Positions 1 to 8,997 are shown, counted from the stretch's first letter. The stretch: 64,000 nucleotides of DNA from RUG100 sp050953425 (GCA_050953425.1 JBMNMQ010000007.1:682001-746000); one strand, 5' to 3'. Notes: a model not told the origin generated them from the letters alone. Program-made: numbers and translations.

Positions 1-1
1 A

Positions 2-559
2 CTCGGCGATGCCTGCATGACGGCCACCGAATGGCAGCCGTTCTGGTTCGGCATCTTCCTCGCCGTGGTTATCGGTCTGGCGCTGACGGCGCCGATCTCC
101 TCGGCGGCAATCTGCATCATGATGGAGCTGTCCGGCCTCGCGGCCGGCGCCGCGACGGTCGGCTGCTGCGCGCAGATGGTCGGCTTTGCCGTCATGAGCT
201 TCCGCGAAAACGGCGTCGGCGGACTGGTGGCGCAGGGCATCGGCACTTCGATGATCCAGATCTCCAATATCGTCCGCAACCCCTGGGTGCTGCTGCCGCC
301 GACGCTGGCCGGCGCGGTGCTCGGCCCGATCAGTACCTGCATCTTCCACATGACCAACAACTTCGCCGGCGCCGGCATGGGCACGTCCGGTCTCGTCGGC
401 CCGCTGATGACGCTGACCGACATGGGCTTTACGCTGCCGGTGCTCCTCGAAGTGCTGCTGCTGCAGATCGCACTGCCGGCGGTGCTGACGCTGCTGTTTG
501 CCTGGCCGCTGCGCCGGCTCGGCAGGATCCGCACCGGCGACCTGCGCCTCGAACTTTGA
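2..559 (+). CDS. PTS_EIIC_2-type sugar transporter subunit IIC (C-terminal part, 5' end outside window)
   Basis: The reading frame is open from the first base, so the gene starts upstream of the window; a Met codon at 17 is internal. The visible 185 residues are hydrophobic, with several membrane segments and Gly/Ala-rich turns (AGAGMGTSGLVGP, PTLAGAVLGPIS). This composition fits the C-terminal half of the PTS_EIIC_2 (PfoR-like) family of integral membrane permeases. The protein ends in a basic tail (RRLGRIRTGDL), as expected for a cytoplasmic C-terminus. The substrate cannot be told, and no EIIA or EIIB gene is visible. The family call rests on remembered sequence features only. Confidence 0.6.
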   Translation, partial: LGDACMTATEWQPFWFGIFLAVVIGLALTAPISSAAICIMMELSGLAAGAATVGCCAQMVGFAVMSFRENGVGGLVAQGIGTSMIQISNIVRNPWVLLPPTLAGAVLGPISTCIFHMTNNFAGAGMGTSGLVGPLMTLTDMGFTLPVLLEVLLLQIALPAVLTLLFAWPLRRLGRIRTGDLRLEL

Positions 560-848
560 GGCAGCCCGCTGCGAGATGTTCGGCCCCGGACGAGGCGGGA
601 AAGGCAAAGGCTCCCGCAGTGCGAAAGGCAAAGACCCCCGCACTGCGCTGCGGATGCCCCGGCCCGGCCGGGGTCTTTGCCTGCGCTGCGCGCGGGCGGA
701 ACGGGGCGGAGAGCCCTATACAGACTGCGCGGAATGCCCGGGCGCGAACCGGGCCGGAGAATCTGCAGCGGTGTTCTGTCAATTCGAATGCGGGTCCGTG
801 CGTCGCAGTGCGGGATCGCGTTTTCCGGTATCCACGGCGGGGGGATTG
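560..848. other. G+C-rich intergenic region
   Basis: About 290 bases without a convincing gene. A 24-base direct repeat lies at 599-646, and a G+C stem (CCCCGG/CCGGGG, 656-673) followed by TCTTT could be a weak terminator for the upstream permease. Short open frames here overlap on both strands, lack ribosome-binding sites and look like products of base composition. Confidence 0.5.
599..646. repeat. 24-bp direct repeat, two imperfect copies
   Basis: Two adjacent copies begin GAAAGGCAAAG and end in CCCGCAGTGC or CCCGCACTGC. The inverted AGTGC/GCACT ends of the two copies could pair. No function can be assigned. Confidence 0.6.
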
Positions 849-857
849 TGTTAGAAT
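849..857 (+). promoter_or_regulatory. Extended -10 promoter of pcrA, possibly leaderless
   Basis: TG-T-TAGAAT is an extended -10 element. The pcrA ATG follows after only six bases, where transcription would start, and there is no Shine-Dalgarno sequence. No good -35 box is seen at the normal distance. Confidence 0.5.
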
Positions 858-863
858 AGAGAC

Positions 864-3071
864 ATGACTGATTTAAGCAAACTCAACGCACAACAGAAAG
901 AAGCCTGCCTTCATACCGAGGGCCCGCTGCTGATTCTCGCCGGCGCGGGCAGCGGCAAGACGAGCACGATGACGCACCGGATCGCGCACCTGGTCGAGGA
1001 CTGCGGCGTGGATCCCTGGCAGATTCTCGCGGTGACCTTTACCAACAAGGCGGCCGGGGAGATGCGCGACCGCGTCGAGACGCTGCTCGGCAGCAGTGTG
1101 CGGATGTGGATCATGACCTTCCACGCCGCCTGCCTGCGCATTCTGCGGCGCGATGCCGACCGCCTCGGCTACGGGCGGGACTTCACCGTCTATGATACGG
1201 TGGATACCAAGGCGCTGATGAAGAAGCTGCTGAAGGAACTGCAGGTTGACGAGAAACAGTTTTCTGCTTCCTCGCTGCTGGCGACGATCAGCAGCTGCAA
1301 GGAAAAGGCGATCGATCCGGCCGCCTTTGAGCGTCAGGGGGGCAGCGGCTACCGCGCCGAGGTCGAAAGCAAGGTCTATCGCGCCTATGAACGGGCGCTG
1401 CATAAGAACAACGCCATGGATTTTGACGACCTGCTGCTCAACGCCGTGCGCCTGCTCGAGCAGGAACAGGATGTGCTGGAAAAGTACCGGCAGCGCTTTC
1501 AGTATATTATGGTCGACGAATACCAGGACACCAACCAGATTCAGTATCGCCTCGTCAGCCTGCTGGCCGAGGAGAGCGGCAATCTCTGCGTGGTCGGCGA
1601 CGACGACCAGTGCATCTACCAGTGGCGCGGCGCCGATCTGCGCAACATCCTCGATTTTGAGCGGGATTTTCCCGGCGCGAAGGTCATCAAGCTGGAGCAG
1701 AATTACCGCTCCACCGGCAATATCCTTGCGGCCGCGCATTCGGTCATCACCCATAACCGCGGGCGCAAGGACAAAAAGCTCTGGACCACGGCCGAGGACG
1801 GCCGCCCGATCACCTATGCCCGTCTCGACAGCGAAAAGGAAGAGGCCCGCTACGTGGCGCAGGAGGTGACGCTGCTGCACGACGGGCAGCGGCGCTATGC
1901 CGACTTTGCCGTGCTCTACCGCACCAACGCGCAGTCGCGCACCTTCGAAGAGGCGTTTTCGGCGCGCGGGATTCCCTACCGCGTGGTCGGCGGTACGCGC
2001 TACTACGAACGGCGCGAGATCAAGGACATGCTTTCCTATATGCGCCTGGTGCAGAACCCGGCCGATGATCTCTCGCTGCTGCGCATCCTCAATGAACCGA
2101 AGCGCGGCATCGGTGCCAAAACACAGGAAAAACTGACGGCCTGGGCCGGTGTGCGCGGCGATAACCTCTTTGCGCTGCTGAGCGATGCGGAAGTACAGGC
2201 GTCGCTGTCGGCGAAGGCACGCCGGGCCGTGCAGTCACTGCTGGAACTGCTGCGGCATTACCACGAGGAACGCGACAACCTGCGCGTTTCCGACATCTAC
2301 GACGGCCTTCTGACCGGCACCGGCTACCTCGCGGCGCTGGAAGCCGCCGGCACGGTGGAAGCCGAGGGCCGCATTGAAAATCTGCTGGAATTCAAGTCGG
2401 TCATCTATGAGGATGAAGCCAAGGGGGAGATCACGCTGTCGGAATTTCTCGAACAGATCGCCCTGCTGTCCGATATCGACAACCACGATCCGAGCGAGGA
2501 CGCCGTCACCCTGATGACGCTGCACAGCGCCAAGGGTCTGGAATTCCCCGTTGTCTTTCTCGCCGGCATGGAGGACGGGCTGTTCCCCGGCTGGCGCTCG
2601 ATGGATGACCCCCGGCGGCTGGAGGAGGAGCGGCGCCTCTGCTATGTCGGCATGACGCGGGCCCGGGAGCGGCTGATTCTGACCGGTGCGGCTTACCGGG
2701 TGCTCTACGGCAGCGGCGGCTATACGCGCGAATCGACGTTTCTGCACGAGGTCGATCCCGGGCTGCTGGAGGGTGATCAGCCCTTTGCAAAGAAGAATGA
2801 GGTTCGCTTCGGCGAGCGCAAACCGCTCGACGGGTATGCCGCCGAACCGCCGTCGCGGCCGTTTGATCCGCTGCAGGCGGCCCGGCAGCAGCTGCACCGC
2901 CGCCAGCGGCAGCAGCTGTCGCTGCGGGAGGGCGACCGCGTCCGTCACGGCAAATTCGGCGAGGGACTGGTGCTGCAAGCCGTCGACAACGTGGCCACGG
3001 TGGCGTTTGACAGCGTCGGCATCAAGAAGCTGGCACTCGACATCGCGCCGCTGGAGAAACTGGAACCATGA
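864..3071 (+). CDS. pcrA: ATP-dependent DNA helicase PcrA/UvrD
   Basis: Superfamily 1A 3'-5' DNA helicase of repair and plasmid replication, 735 residues, the normal family length. The Q-motif region (LNAQQKEA) leads into Walker A at about 27-33 (GAGSGKT). Walker B DEYQDTN lies near 218-224, followed by the GDDDQCIYQWRGA motif, the QNYRS motif, a TLHSAKGLEF motif and VGMTRARE. The C-terminus (VRHGKFGEGLV) is the PcrA RNA-polymerase-binding Tudor-like module rather than a UvrD-specific end. The gene overlaps ligA by four bases (ATGA), so the two are translationally coupled; pcrA-ligA is a common Bacillota pair. The start has no ribosome-binding site and sits six bases after a -10 box. Confidence 0.96.
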   Translation: MTDLSKLNAQQKEACLHTEGPLLILAGAGSGKTSTMTHRIAHLVEDCGVDPWQILAVTFTNKAAGEMRDRVETLLGSSVRMWIMTFHAACLRILRRDADRLGYGRDFTVYDTVDTKALMKKLLKELQVDEKQFSASSLLATISSCKEKAIDPAAFERQGGSGYRAEVESKVYRAYERALHKNNAMDFDDLLLNAVRLLEQEQDVLEKYRQRFQYIMVDEYQDTNQIQYRLVSLLAEESGNLCVVGDDDQCIYQWRGADLRNILDFERDFPGAKVIKLEQNYRSTGNILAAAHSVITHNRGRKDKKLWTTAEDGRPITYARLDSEKEEARYVAQEVTLLHDGQRRYADFAVLYRTNAQSRTFEEAFSARGIPYRVVGGTRYYERREIKDMLSYMRLVQNPADDLSLLRILNEPKRGIGAKTQEKLTAWAGVRGDNLFALLSDAEVQASLSAKARRAVQSLLELLRHYHEERDNLRVSDIYDGLLTGTGYLAALEAAGTVEAEGRIENLLEFKSVIYEDEAKGEITLSEFLEQIALLSDIDNHDPSEDAVTLMTLHSAKGLEFPVVFLAGMEDGLFPGWRSMDDPRRLEEERRLCYVGMTRARERLILTGAAYRVLYGSGGYTRESTFLHEVDPGLLEGDQPFAKKNEVRFGERKPLDGYAAEPPSRPFDPLQAARQQLHRRQRQQLSLREGDRVRHGKFGEGLVLQAVDNVATVAFDSVGIKKLALDIAPLEKLEP

Positions 3072-5083
3072 AAACGGCTGCGGCTGAAAAATCTGCCATG
3101 GAGAGAGAAGAACTGAAAGAAAAAATGCGCCGGCGCGTGGACCTGCTGAATCGGGCCGCGCGCGCCTATTATACGGAAGACCGGGAAGAGATGAGCAACC
3201 GCGAGTACGACCGGCTCTACGACGAACTGCAGCGCTGGGAGGAGGAGAGCGGCATCGTTCTCGCCGGCAGCCCGACGCAGCAGGTCGGCTACGAGACGCT
3301 CAGCGAACTGCCCAGAGAGCGTCATCCGCGCCCGATGCTGTCGCTGGACAAGACCAAGAGCGTCGACGAACTGGTGCGCTGGCTCGGCAGCCATACCGGG
3401 CTGCTGTCCTGGAAGATGGACGGGCTGACGGTCGTGCTGACCTATGAGGACGGCCGCCTCAGCAAGGCGGTGACGCGCGGCAGCGGCGAAGTCGGCGAAG
3501 TGATCACGGCCAACGCCCGTACCTTTGTCAACCTGCCGGTGCGGATTCCCTTTGCCGGCCGTCTGGTGGTGCGCGGAGAGGCGTTCATCACCTATTCGGA
3601 TTTTGCCCGCATCAACGCCGACATCCCCGGCATCGAGGCCCGCTACAAGAATCCGCGCAACCTCTGCAGCGGATCCGTGCGGCAGCTGTCCTCGCGGGTG
3701 ACCGCCGAGCGCAGCGTGCATTTCAATGCCTTTACACTGGCGGAAGCCGACGGCCTGTCGTTCACGCGGCGCGATCAGCAGCTGCGCTGGCTGGCCGAGC
3801 AGGGCTTTTCCGTGGTTGAGTACGTGTCCGTGACGGCCGCCGACGTGGCCGCGCGGGTCGAGGAGTTCGCCGCCCGCATCGGCGGCAGCGACATGCCCTC
3901 GGACGGTCTGGTACTGATCTATGACGACATCGCCTACGGTGCTTCGCTGGGAACGACGGCGAAGTTTCCCCGCGACGCGATCGCCTTCAAATGGGAGGAC
4001 GAAACGGCGGAGACCGAACTGCTGTCGGTGGAATGGAGCCCCAGCCGCACCGGTCTGATCAACCCGGTGGCGGTCTTCCGCCCGGTGCAGCTGGAGGGCA
4101 CGACGGTGTCGCGGGCTTCGGTGCACAACGTCAGCATCGTGCGCGACCTCGAGCTGGGCGTCGGCGACCGCCTCACCGTCTACAAGGCCAACATGATCAT
4201 CCCCCAGATCGCCGACAACCTGACGCGCAGCGGCGGCCTGCCGATCCCGGATGCCTGCCCCGCCTGCGGCCGGCCGACCCGGCTGCAGCGCGACAACGAG
4301 GTTGAAGTGCTGCTGTGCGAAAATCCCGACTGTCCGGCGAAGCGGATCAAGTCGTTCAGTCTCTTTGCCAGCCGCGATGCGCTCAATATCGAGGGCCTCT
4401 CGGAAGCGACGATCGAAAAGCTGGCCGGCTGCGGCATCCTCCGGGAACCGGCGGATTTCTTCCGCCTCGCGGCGCACCGCACCGAGATCGAAGCGCTCGA
4501 GGGCATGGGGGAGAAATCCTGCGACAAGCTGCTGCAGGCGGCGGAACGGGCCCGTGAGACGACGCCGGCGCGTCTGCTCTACGGTCTCGGCATCGGCGGC
4601 ATCGGCGCCGCCAACGCCCGCCTCATCGCCCGTCACTGCGGCGATGACTGGGAAAAAATGCAGCGGCTGACGCGGGAGGAACTGCTGGAGATCGACGGCG
4701 TCGGCGAGGTGCTGGCGGACAGCTACGTGTCCTGGTTCGCCGACGAAACCAACCGCGGCCGACTGCAAAACCTCCTCGCGGAAGTGCGCTTTGCGTCTTC
4801 CTGCGACGGGGAGGAGGCGCCGCAGGACATGGCCGGAATGACGGTGGTCATCACCGGCACGCTGCGCCATTTCAAAAGCCGTCGGCAGCTGCGGGAAAAA
4901 ATCGAGGCCCGGGGCGGAAAAGTGGCCGGTTCGGTCAGCGGCAGCACCGCCATGCTGATCAACAACGATGCCGCTTCCGCTTCGACCAAGAACAGGCAGG
5001 CCAAGGCCCGCGGCGTTCCGATCGTCACCGAGGACGAATTTCTTGCCCGTTATTCCATTGCACCTGAGGAGGAGACCAACTGA
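3068..5083 (+). CDS. ligA: NAD-dependent DNA ligase LigA, divergent type
   Basis: Seals DNA nicks using NAD+. 671 residues, full length. Order: N-terminal Ia domain (YYTEDREEMSNREYDRLYDEL), adenylation domain with active-site Lys116 in WKMDG, OB fold, Cys4 zinc finger (CPAC...CENPDC), helix-hairpin-helix region (ALEGMGEKSCDKLL, YGLGIGGIGAANA) and a C-terminal BRCT domain (TVVITGTLRHF). Several normally invariant stretches differ: CELK-DG is LSWKMDG, TRGDG is TRGSG, and NPRNAAAGSLRQ is NPRNLCSGSVRQ. From memory these match a LigA clade of Lachnospiraceae-like Clostridia, so the enzyme is probably functional. The start overlaps pcrA; Met11 is an alternative start close to the usual family N-terminus. 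Confidence 0.93.
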   Translation: MKTAAAEKSAMEREELKEKMRRRVDLLNRAARAYYTEDREEMSNREYDRLYDELQRWEEESGIVLAGSPTQQVGYETLSELPRERHPRPMLSLDKTKSVDELVRWLGSHTGLLSWKMDGLTVVLTYEDGRLSKAVTRGSGEVGEVITANARTFVNLPVRIPFAGRLVVRGEAFITYSDFARINADIPGIEARYKNPRNLCSGSVRQLSSRVTAERSVHFNAFTLAEADGLSFTRRDQQLRWLAEQGFSVVEYVSVTAADVAARVEEFAARIGGSDMPSDGLVLIYDDIAYGASLGTTAKFPRDAIAFKWEDETAETELLSVEWSPSRTGLINPVAVFRPVQLEGTTVSRASVHNVSIVRDLELGVGDRLTVYKANMIIPQIADNLTRSGGLPIPDACPACGRPTRLQRDNEVEVLLCENPDCPAKRIKSFSLFASRDALNIEGLSEATIEKLAGCGILREPADFFRLAAHRTEIEALEGMGEKSCDKLLQAAERARETTPARLLYGLGIGGIGAANARLIARHCGDDWEKMQRLTREELLEIDGVGEVLADSYVSWFADETNRGRLQNLLAEVRFASSCDGEEAPQDMAGMTVVITGTLRHFKSRRQLREKIEARGGKVAGSVSGSTAMLINNDAASASTKNRQAKARGVPIVTEDEFLARYSIAPEEETN

Positions 5084-6081
5084 TGCTGAAAACCGGAAAA
5101 CTCGATAATGAACTGCTGAAAAAAATCGTGATAGATAAAATCACCTACCGCCGTCCCGAGGTCATCACCCGGCCCGGCATCGGCGAGGACTGCGCCGTCG
5201 TCGATTACGGCGCATACGAGTGCGTGATGTCGACCGATCCGATCACCGCCGCGATCAGCGACATCGGCCGTCTCTCGATCCACATCTCCTGCAACGACAT
5301 CGCCAGCAACGGCATCCAGCCGATCGGCATCATGCTGGCGGTGATGCTGCCCGAGGGCACGACCGAAGCGGAGATCGAGGAGATGATGCGCCAGGCGGCC
5401 GAGGCCAGCGAGGCGCTGAATGTGGAGATCATCGGCGGCCACACCGAGATCACCCCGGCGGTCACCAAGCCGGTGATCGTCTCCACGGCCATCGGCCGCG
5501 GCGAGAAATGGGCGTCGCAGCACGCCGAGAACATGAAGGTCGGCGACTATATCCTGATGACCAAGAGCGCCGGTCTGGAGGGTACCGGCGTCATCGCCTG
5601 CGACTATGAGGAGGAGCTGCGCGGCTTCCTGTCAGAGGAGGAAATCGACACCGCCAGGCACATGCTCGACCGCGTCAGCGTTGTCACCGAGGGCGTGATT
5701 GCCGGCCGCATCGGCACCAACGGCATGCACGACATCACCGAGGGCGGGGTGCTCGGCGCCGTCTGGGAGATGTGCCGCATCGGCAATGTCGGCGCCGAGG
5801 TCTGGATCGACGAGGTGCCGGTGGAACCGGTGACGCAGAAGATCTGCGACAAGTACGACATCGACGTGCTGCGCCTGATCTCCAGCGGCAGCATGCTGAT
5901 CATGGCCGATCCCGACAGGAAGGACGAACTGATGACGGAGATCGGCAGGGCCGGGGTGCCGGTCACCTGCATCGGCCGCATCTGTCCGGCCGACGAAAAG
6001 ATCTGCATGAAGATCGGCCGCGAGCGCATCGAGATTGCGCCGCCGGCCAGCGATGAGGTCTATAAAGTCGTGGCCCGCTGA
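5083..6081 (+). CDS. AIR synthase-related protein (PurM/HypE-like)
   Basis: 332 residues of the PurM/HypE/SelD/ThiL ATP-binding superfamily. GIGEDCAVVDYG is the N-terminal nucleotide-binding motif, followed by STDPITAA, a conserved CNDIASNG segment, GGHTEITPAV and the C-terminal AIRS_C region (GMHDITEGGVLGAVWEM). This is the HypE-like subfamily, but no hydrogenase maturation genes are nearby and no C-terminal cysteine typical of true HypE is present, so the substrate is unknown. The ATG overlaps the ligA stop by one base (TGATG) and has the ribosome-binding site GGAGGAG, so it is the third gene of the pcrA-ligA operon. Confidence 0.75.
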   Translation: MLKTGKLDNELLKKIVIDKITYRRPEVITRPGIGEDCAVVDYGAYECVMSTDPITAAISDIGRLSIHISCNDIASNGIQPIGIMLAVMLPEGTTEAEIEEMMRQAAEASEALNVEIIGGHTEITPAVTKPVIVSTAIGRGEKWASQHAENMKVGDYILMTKSAGLEGTGVIACDYEEELRGFLSEEEIDTARHMLDRVSVVTEGVIAGRIGTNGMHDITEGGVLGAVWEMCRIGNVGAEVWIDEVPVEPVTQKICDKYDIDVLRLISSGSMLIMADPDRKDELMTEIGRAGVPVTCIGRICPADEKICMKIGRERIEIAPPASDEVYKVVAR

Positions 6082-6110
6082 TTGACTTGCCGGCGGAAAA
6101 CGCATATAAT
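6082..6110 (+). promoter_or_regulatory. Strong sigma-A promoter of SRP RNA-dnaX
   Basis: TTGACT at 6082-6087, a 17-base spacer and TATAAT at 6105-6110. Transcription should begin near 6117. Confidence 0.9.
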
Positions 6111-6117
6111 GAATCGA

Positions 6118-6284
6118 GTATGAAAATTGCCTTTTGACGGCTTCGCACGGCCGGGTCGGGTCCTGCGCAACAGGACACCGTGAACCTTGTCAGGTCCGGA
6201 AGGAAGCAGCAATAAGCGGAGGCTCCTGTGTGCCGCAGATATGCCTTTCCCGGTCTGCGGAGCTCTCAAAGGGCAATTTTCGCT
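6118..6284 (+). ncRNA. ffs: Signal recognition particle RNA
   Basis: RNA scaffold for Ffh in co-translational membrane targeting. The universally conserved apical loop (GTCAGGTCCGG then AGGAAGCAGC) is at 6189-6210. The helix below pairs CTGCGCAACAGGA with TCCTGTGTGCCGCAG. The ends pair as a 16-bp helix with one G-U pair, 6122-6137 with 6266-6281. The length of about 165 nt lies between the ~110 nt 4.5S type and the ~270 nt Bacillus type, so a reduced or absent Alu domain is likely. There is no terminator: the RNA runs into dnaX and must be released by processing. SRP RNA upstream of dnaX matches B. subtilis gene order. End positions are approximate. Confidence 0.92.
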
Positions 6285-6298
6285 TTACCGGAGGAAGC

Positions 6299-7972
6299 AT
6301 GTACAAAGTTCTCTACAGAGCCTGCCGGCCGGAAGTGTTTTCCGAGATGCTGGGCCAGGAACATATCGTCCGCGTCCTGCAGAATCAGCTGCGCCGCGGA
6401 GAAGTCAACCACGCCTATCTGTTCTGCGGCACGCGCGGCACCGGCAAGACGACGACGGCGCGGCTGCTGGCGAAGGGCGTCAACTGTCTCTCTGACGGCG
6501 AGCGCCCCTGCGGCAGGTGCGCCAACTGCCGGGCAATTCAGAACGGCACTTTCATGGATCTGATCGAGATCGACGCGGCTTCCAACAACGGCGTCGACAA
6601 CATCCGCGAACTGCGCGAGACGGTCAATTATCCGCCGGTGGTCGGGCGCTGCAAGGTCTATCTGATCGACGAGGTGCACATGCTGTCGGCCAGCGCATTC
6701 AACGCGCTGCTGAAGACGCTGGAAGAACCGCCCGAGGGCATCCTCTTTATCCTCTGCACGACGGCACCGGAAAAGCTGCCGGCGACGATCCTCTCGCGCT
6801 GCATGCGCATGGATTTCCGACGCGTGCCGGAGCGGCAGCTGGTCGATGCCTTCGCCCGGATCTGCGCCGAGCGCGGCATCGAGGCGGAGGACTTTGCCCT
6901 GCGGCTGATCGCCGCCAATGCCGACGGCTCGGTGCGCGACGGCCTGACGATTCTCGATCAGTGCCTCGCCGGCCGTGAAGACGTGCTGACACGCGACGAC
7001 GTCCTCGCAGCGCTGGGGGCGGTGGACGAGGACACTTATCTGCGTCTGACCGAACTGACGGAAGCGCAGAAGCCGGCCGAGGCGCTGCTGCTGCTCGGAC
7101 AGCTGCTGGACGGCGGCCGCGATGCGCGGCAGATTCTCCAGGGCTGGCTGGCGCATTACCGCAATCTGATGATCGGCAAGTTCATGCACGACGAAAACGA
7201 GCAGATTCTCAACATGTCGATCGAAAACATCACCCGGGTGCGGGAGCAGGCCGCGTCGCTGCCGCTGGAAGCGATTACCGAAGCGATCGTCGAGATCTCG
7301 CACACCATGCGGGAGATGCTGACGACTACACAGCCGCGCATTCTGCTCGAGGTCTGCCTCGTGCGCCTGGCAACCCGGCACAGCGACGAGGCGCTGCCGC
7401 CGCACGGACAGAACGTACACGGGCAGAGCGCACCGGCTGCCGGCCGTCGGACGATTTCCGCGGGCAGACCCGATACGGCCGGAGGAGAAAACGCTGTCCC
7501 TGCGAGAGCAGCCGCGGCTGCGGAGAAGCAGGCGCCTGGGAAAACGGATGCTCCGGCCGCGGAAAAGCAGGAACCCGCAGCGGCCGATGAGACCGCAGTG
7601 CCGGATGCCGCGGAAGAGGCTGCGGCGCAGCAGACGGCGGCTGCCGGGGATCTGGCGGAGATGTGGAATGACGTCATCGCCGCCGGCGAGGAGCGGCGCG
7701 GGGATTTCGCGATTCTGCGCGCGGTCGTCCCCAGCCGCATGAATGACCGCGAACTGGAACTGCTGGCTTCCTCGACGATGACCCGCAGTTATCTGGAACA
7801 GAACCGGCAGCTGGTGCAGGAACTGGTGGCGGCACGTCTCGGCGGTCCCCGGCGTCTGGTCATCCGCGGCAGCGGCGAGGAAGAATCGGAAGCCTCGCCC
7901 GGCAGCCCGGCCGAGGCCGTGGCGGCCAGAGTACGAGCGCTTGACAGCGGCATCAAAGTGGATATCGAATAA
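6299..7972 (+). CDS. dnaX: DNA polymerase III subunits gamma/tau
   Basis: Clamp-loader ATPase. 557 residues from the ATG that follows GGAGG at 6290-6294; this start gives the family's usual N-terminus (MYKVLYRACRPEVFSEMLGQ). Walker A GTRGTGKT is at 44-51, the zinc-binding cysteines are C63, C71, C74 and C77, Walker B is LIDEVHML, and an SRC motif (LSRCMR) follows. Residues from about 390 to 480 form an Ala/Glu/Pro-rich linker before the C-terminal tau region. No A-rich slippery sequence is evident, so a frameshifted gamma product cannot be claimed. The gene shares its transcript with SRP RNA and is followed by ybaB and recR, as in many Bacillota. Confidence 0.96.
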   Translation: MYKVLYRACRPEVFSEMLGQEHIVRVLQNQLRRGEVNHAYLFCGTRGTGKTTTARLLAKGVNCLSDGERPCGRCANCRAIQNGTFMDLIEIDAASNNGVDNIRELRETVNYPPVVGRCKVYLIDEVHMLSASAFNALLKTLEEPPEGILFILCTTAPEKLPATILSRCMRMDFRRVPERQLVDAFARICAERGIEAEDFALRLIAANADGSVRDGLTILDQCLAGREDVLTRDDVLAALGAVDEDTYLRLTELTEAQKPAEALLLLGQLLDGGRDARQILQGWLAHYRNLMIGKFMHDENEQILNMSIENITRVREQAASLPLEAITEAIVEISHTMREMLTTTQPRILLEVCLVRLATRHSDEALPPHGQNVHGQSAPAAGRRTISAGRPDTAGGENAVPARAAAAAEKQAPGKTDAPAAEKQEPAAADETAVPDAAEEAAAQQTAAAGDLAEMWNDVIAAGEERRGDFAILRAVVPSRMNDRELELLASSTMTRSYLEQNRQLVQELVAARLGGPRRLVIRGSGEEESEASPGSPAEAVAARVRALDSGIKVDIE

Positions 7973-8027
7973 CGGACGGCAGCGGCGGCAGAGCTCGACG
8001 CACCGACGAAGAGCAAAGGAGAATTCT

Positions 8028-8390
8028 ATGGGCAGAGGTATGCGGGCCGGGAGACGGCCGAAAAAAGCAGGCGGCGGCAAAGCCGGAAAGCAGCAGATGG
8101 CGCAGATGCAGGCGATGCAGCAGCAGATGGAAAAGGTGCAGGATGAAATCGACCGGATGGAAGCGACCGCCAGCGCCGGCGGCGGCGCCGTGACGGCGAC
8201 GGTGACCGGCAAAAAGGAGATCAAGGAACTGCATCTGGATCCGGATATCGTCGATCCCGATGACATTGAGATGCTCGAGGATCTGGTGACGGCCGCGGTC
8301 AACCAGGCGATGCGCAAGATGACCGAAATCTCCAACAGCGAAATGGAGAAATTCACGGCTGGCCTGGGTCTGCCTCCGGGGATGATCTGA
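8028..8390 (+). CDS. YbaB/EbfC family nucleoid-associated protein
   Basis: 120-residue DNA-binding dimer, encoded between dnaX and recR as in most bacteria. The ATG at 8028 follows AAAGGAG with good spacing; an in-frame upstream extension into dnaX is not needed. The N-terminus is basic and Gly-rich, a Gln/Met-rich helix (QQMAQMQAMQQQMEKVQDEI) follows, then the conserved core GGGAVTATVTGKKEIKELHL and the C-terminal LPPGM motif. It probably coats DNA and modulates recombination or expression. Confidence 0.93.
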   Translation: MGRGMRAGRRPKKAGGGKAGKQQMAQMQAMQQQMEKVQDEIDRMEATASAGGGAVTATVTGKKEIKELHLDPDIVDPDDIEMLEDLVTAAVNQAMRKMTEISNSEMEKFTAGLGLPPGMI

Positions 8391-8391
8391 G

Positions 8392-8997
8392 ATGGCTTCC
8401 ACCTCTTACGCCAAGCCGCTGCAGCGGCTGATTGCCGAGCTGGCCCGGCTTCCCGGGATCGGCGAAAAGACCGCCCAGCGCCTGGCTTTTCACATTCTAT
8501 CCCTGAGTGACGGCGCCGCTTCCTCGCTGGCGGAGGCAATCACCCGCGCCAAGGAGGAGATGACCTACTGTTCGGTCTGCGGCAATCTCACCGATCGCGA
8601 CCCCTGCCGGATCTGCGCCGACGAGGAGCGCGACCGCCGCACGATCTGCGTGGTCGAGAGCCCGCAGGATGTCGCGGCGATGGAACGGGTGCGCGAATAC
8701 CGCGGACTCTATCATGTGCTGCACGGGGTGATCTCGCCGATGGACGGCATCGGTCCCGAGGACATCAATCTTCGTTCGCTGCTGCTGCGGCTGCAGGACA
8801 GCGACGTCGAGGAGGTCATCCTCGCCACAAATCCCAGCGTCGAAGGGGAGGCGACGGCCATGTACCTGGCCCGGCTGATCAAGCCGGCGGACATTCGTGT
8901 CAGCCGCATCGCCCACGGCATTCCGGTCGGCGGCGATCTCGAATACGCCGATGAAGTGACTCTGCAGAAGGCGATGGAGGGCCGGCACGAGCTGTAG
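8392..8997 (+). CDS. recR: Recombination mediator RecR
   Basis: Works with RecO and RecF to load RecA at gaps. 201 residues, the typical length. A helix-hairpin-helix (LARLPGIGEKTAQRLA) occupies about 17-32, the Cys4 zinc finger uses C60, C63, C72 and C75, and the TOPRIM domain begins near 83 (RTICVVESPQDVAAME). The C-terminal YADEVTLQKAMEGR motif is conserved. The start codon lies one base after the ybaB stop, so the genes are coupled; the last gene of the dnaX operon. Confidence 0.97.
   Translation: MASTSYAKPLQRLIAELARLPGIGEKTAQRLAFHILSLSDGAASSLAEAITRAKEEMTYCSVCGNLTDRDPCRICADEERDRRTICVVESPQDVAAMERVREYRGLYHVLHGVISPMDGIGPEDINLRSLLLRLQDSDVEEVILATNPSVEGEATAMYLARLIKPADIRVSRIAHGIPVGGDLEYADEVTLQKAMEGRHEL

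Noticed and set aside
6134..6298. Longer dnaX start inside the SRP RNA
   Set aside because: The region is SRP RNA; the proper GGAGG and family N-terminus are at 6299.
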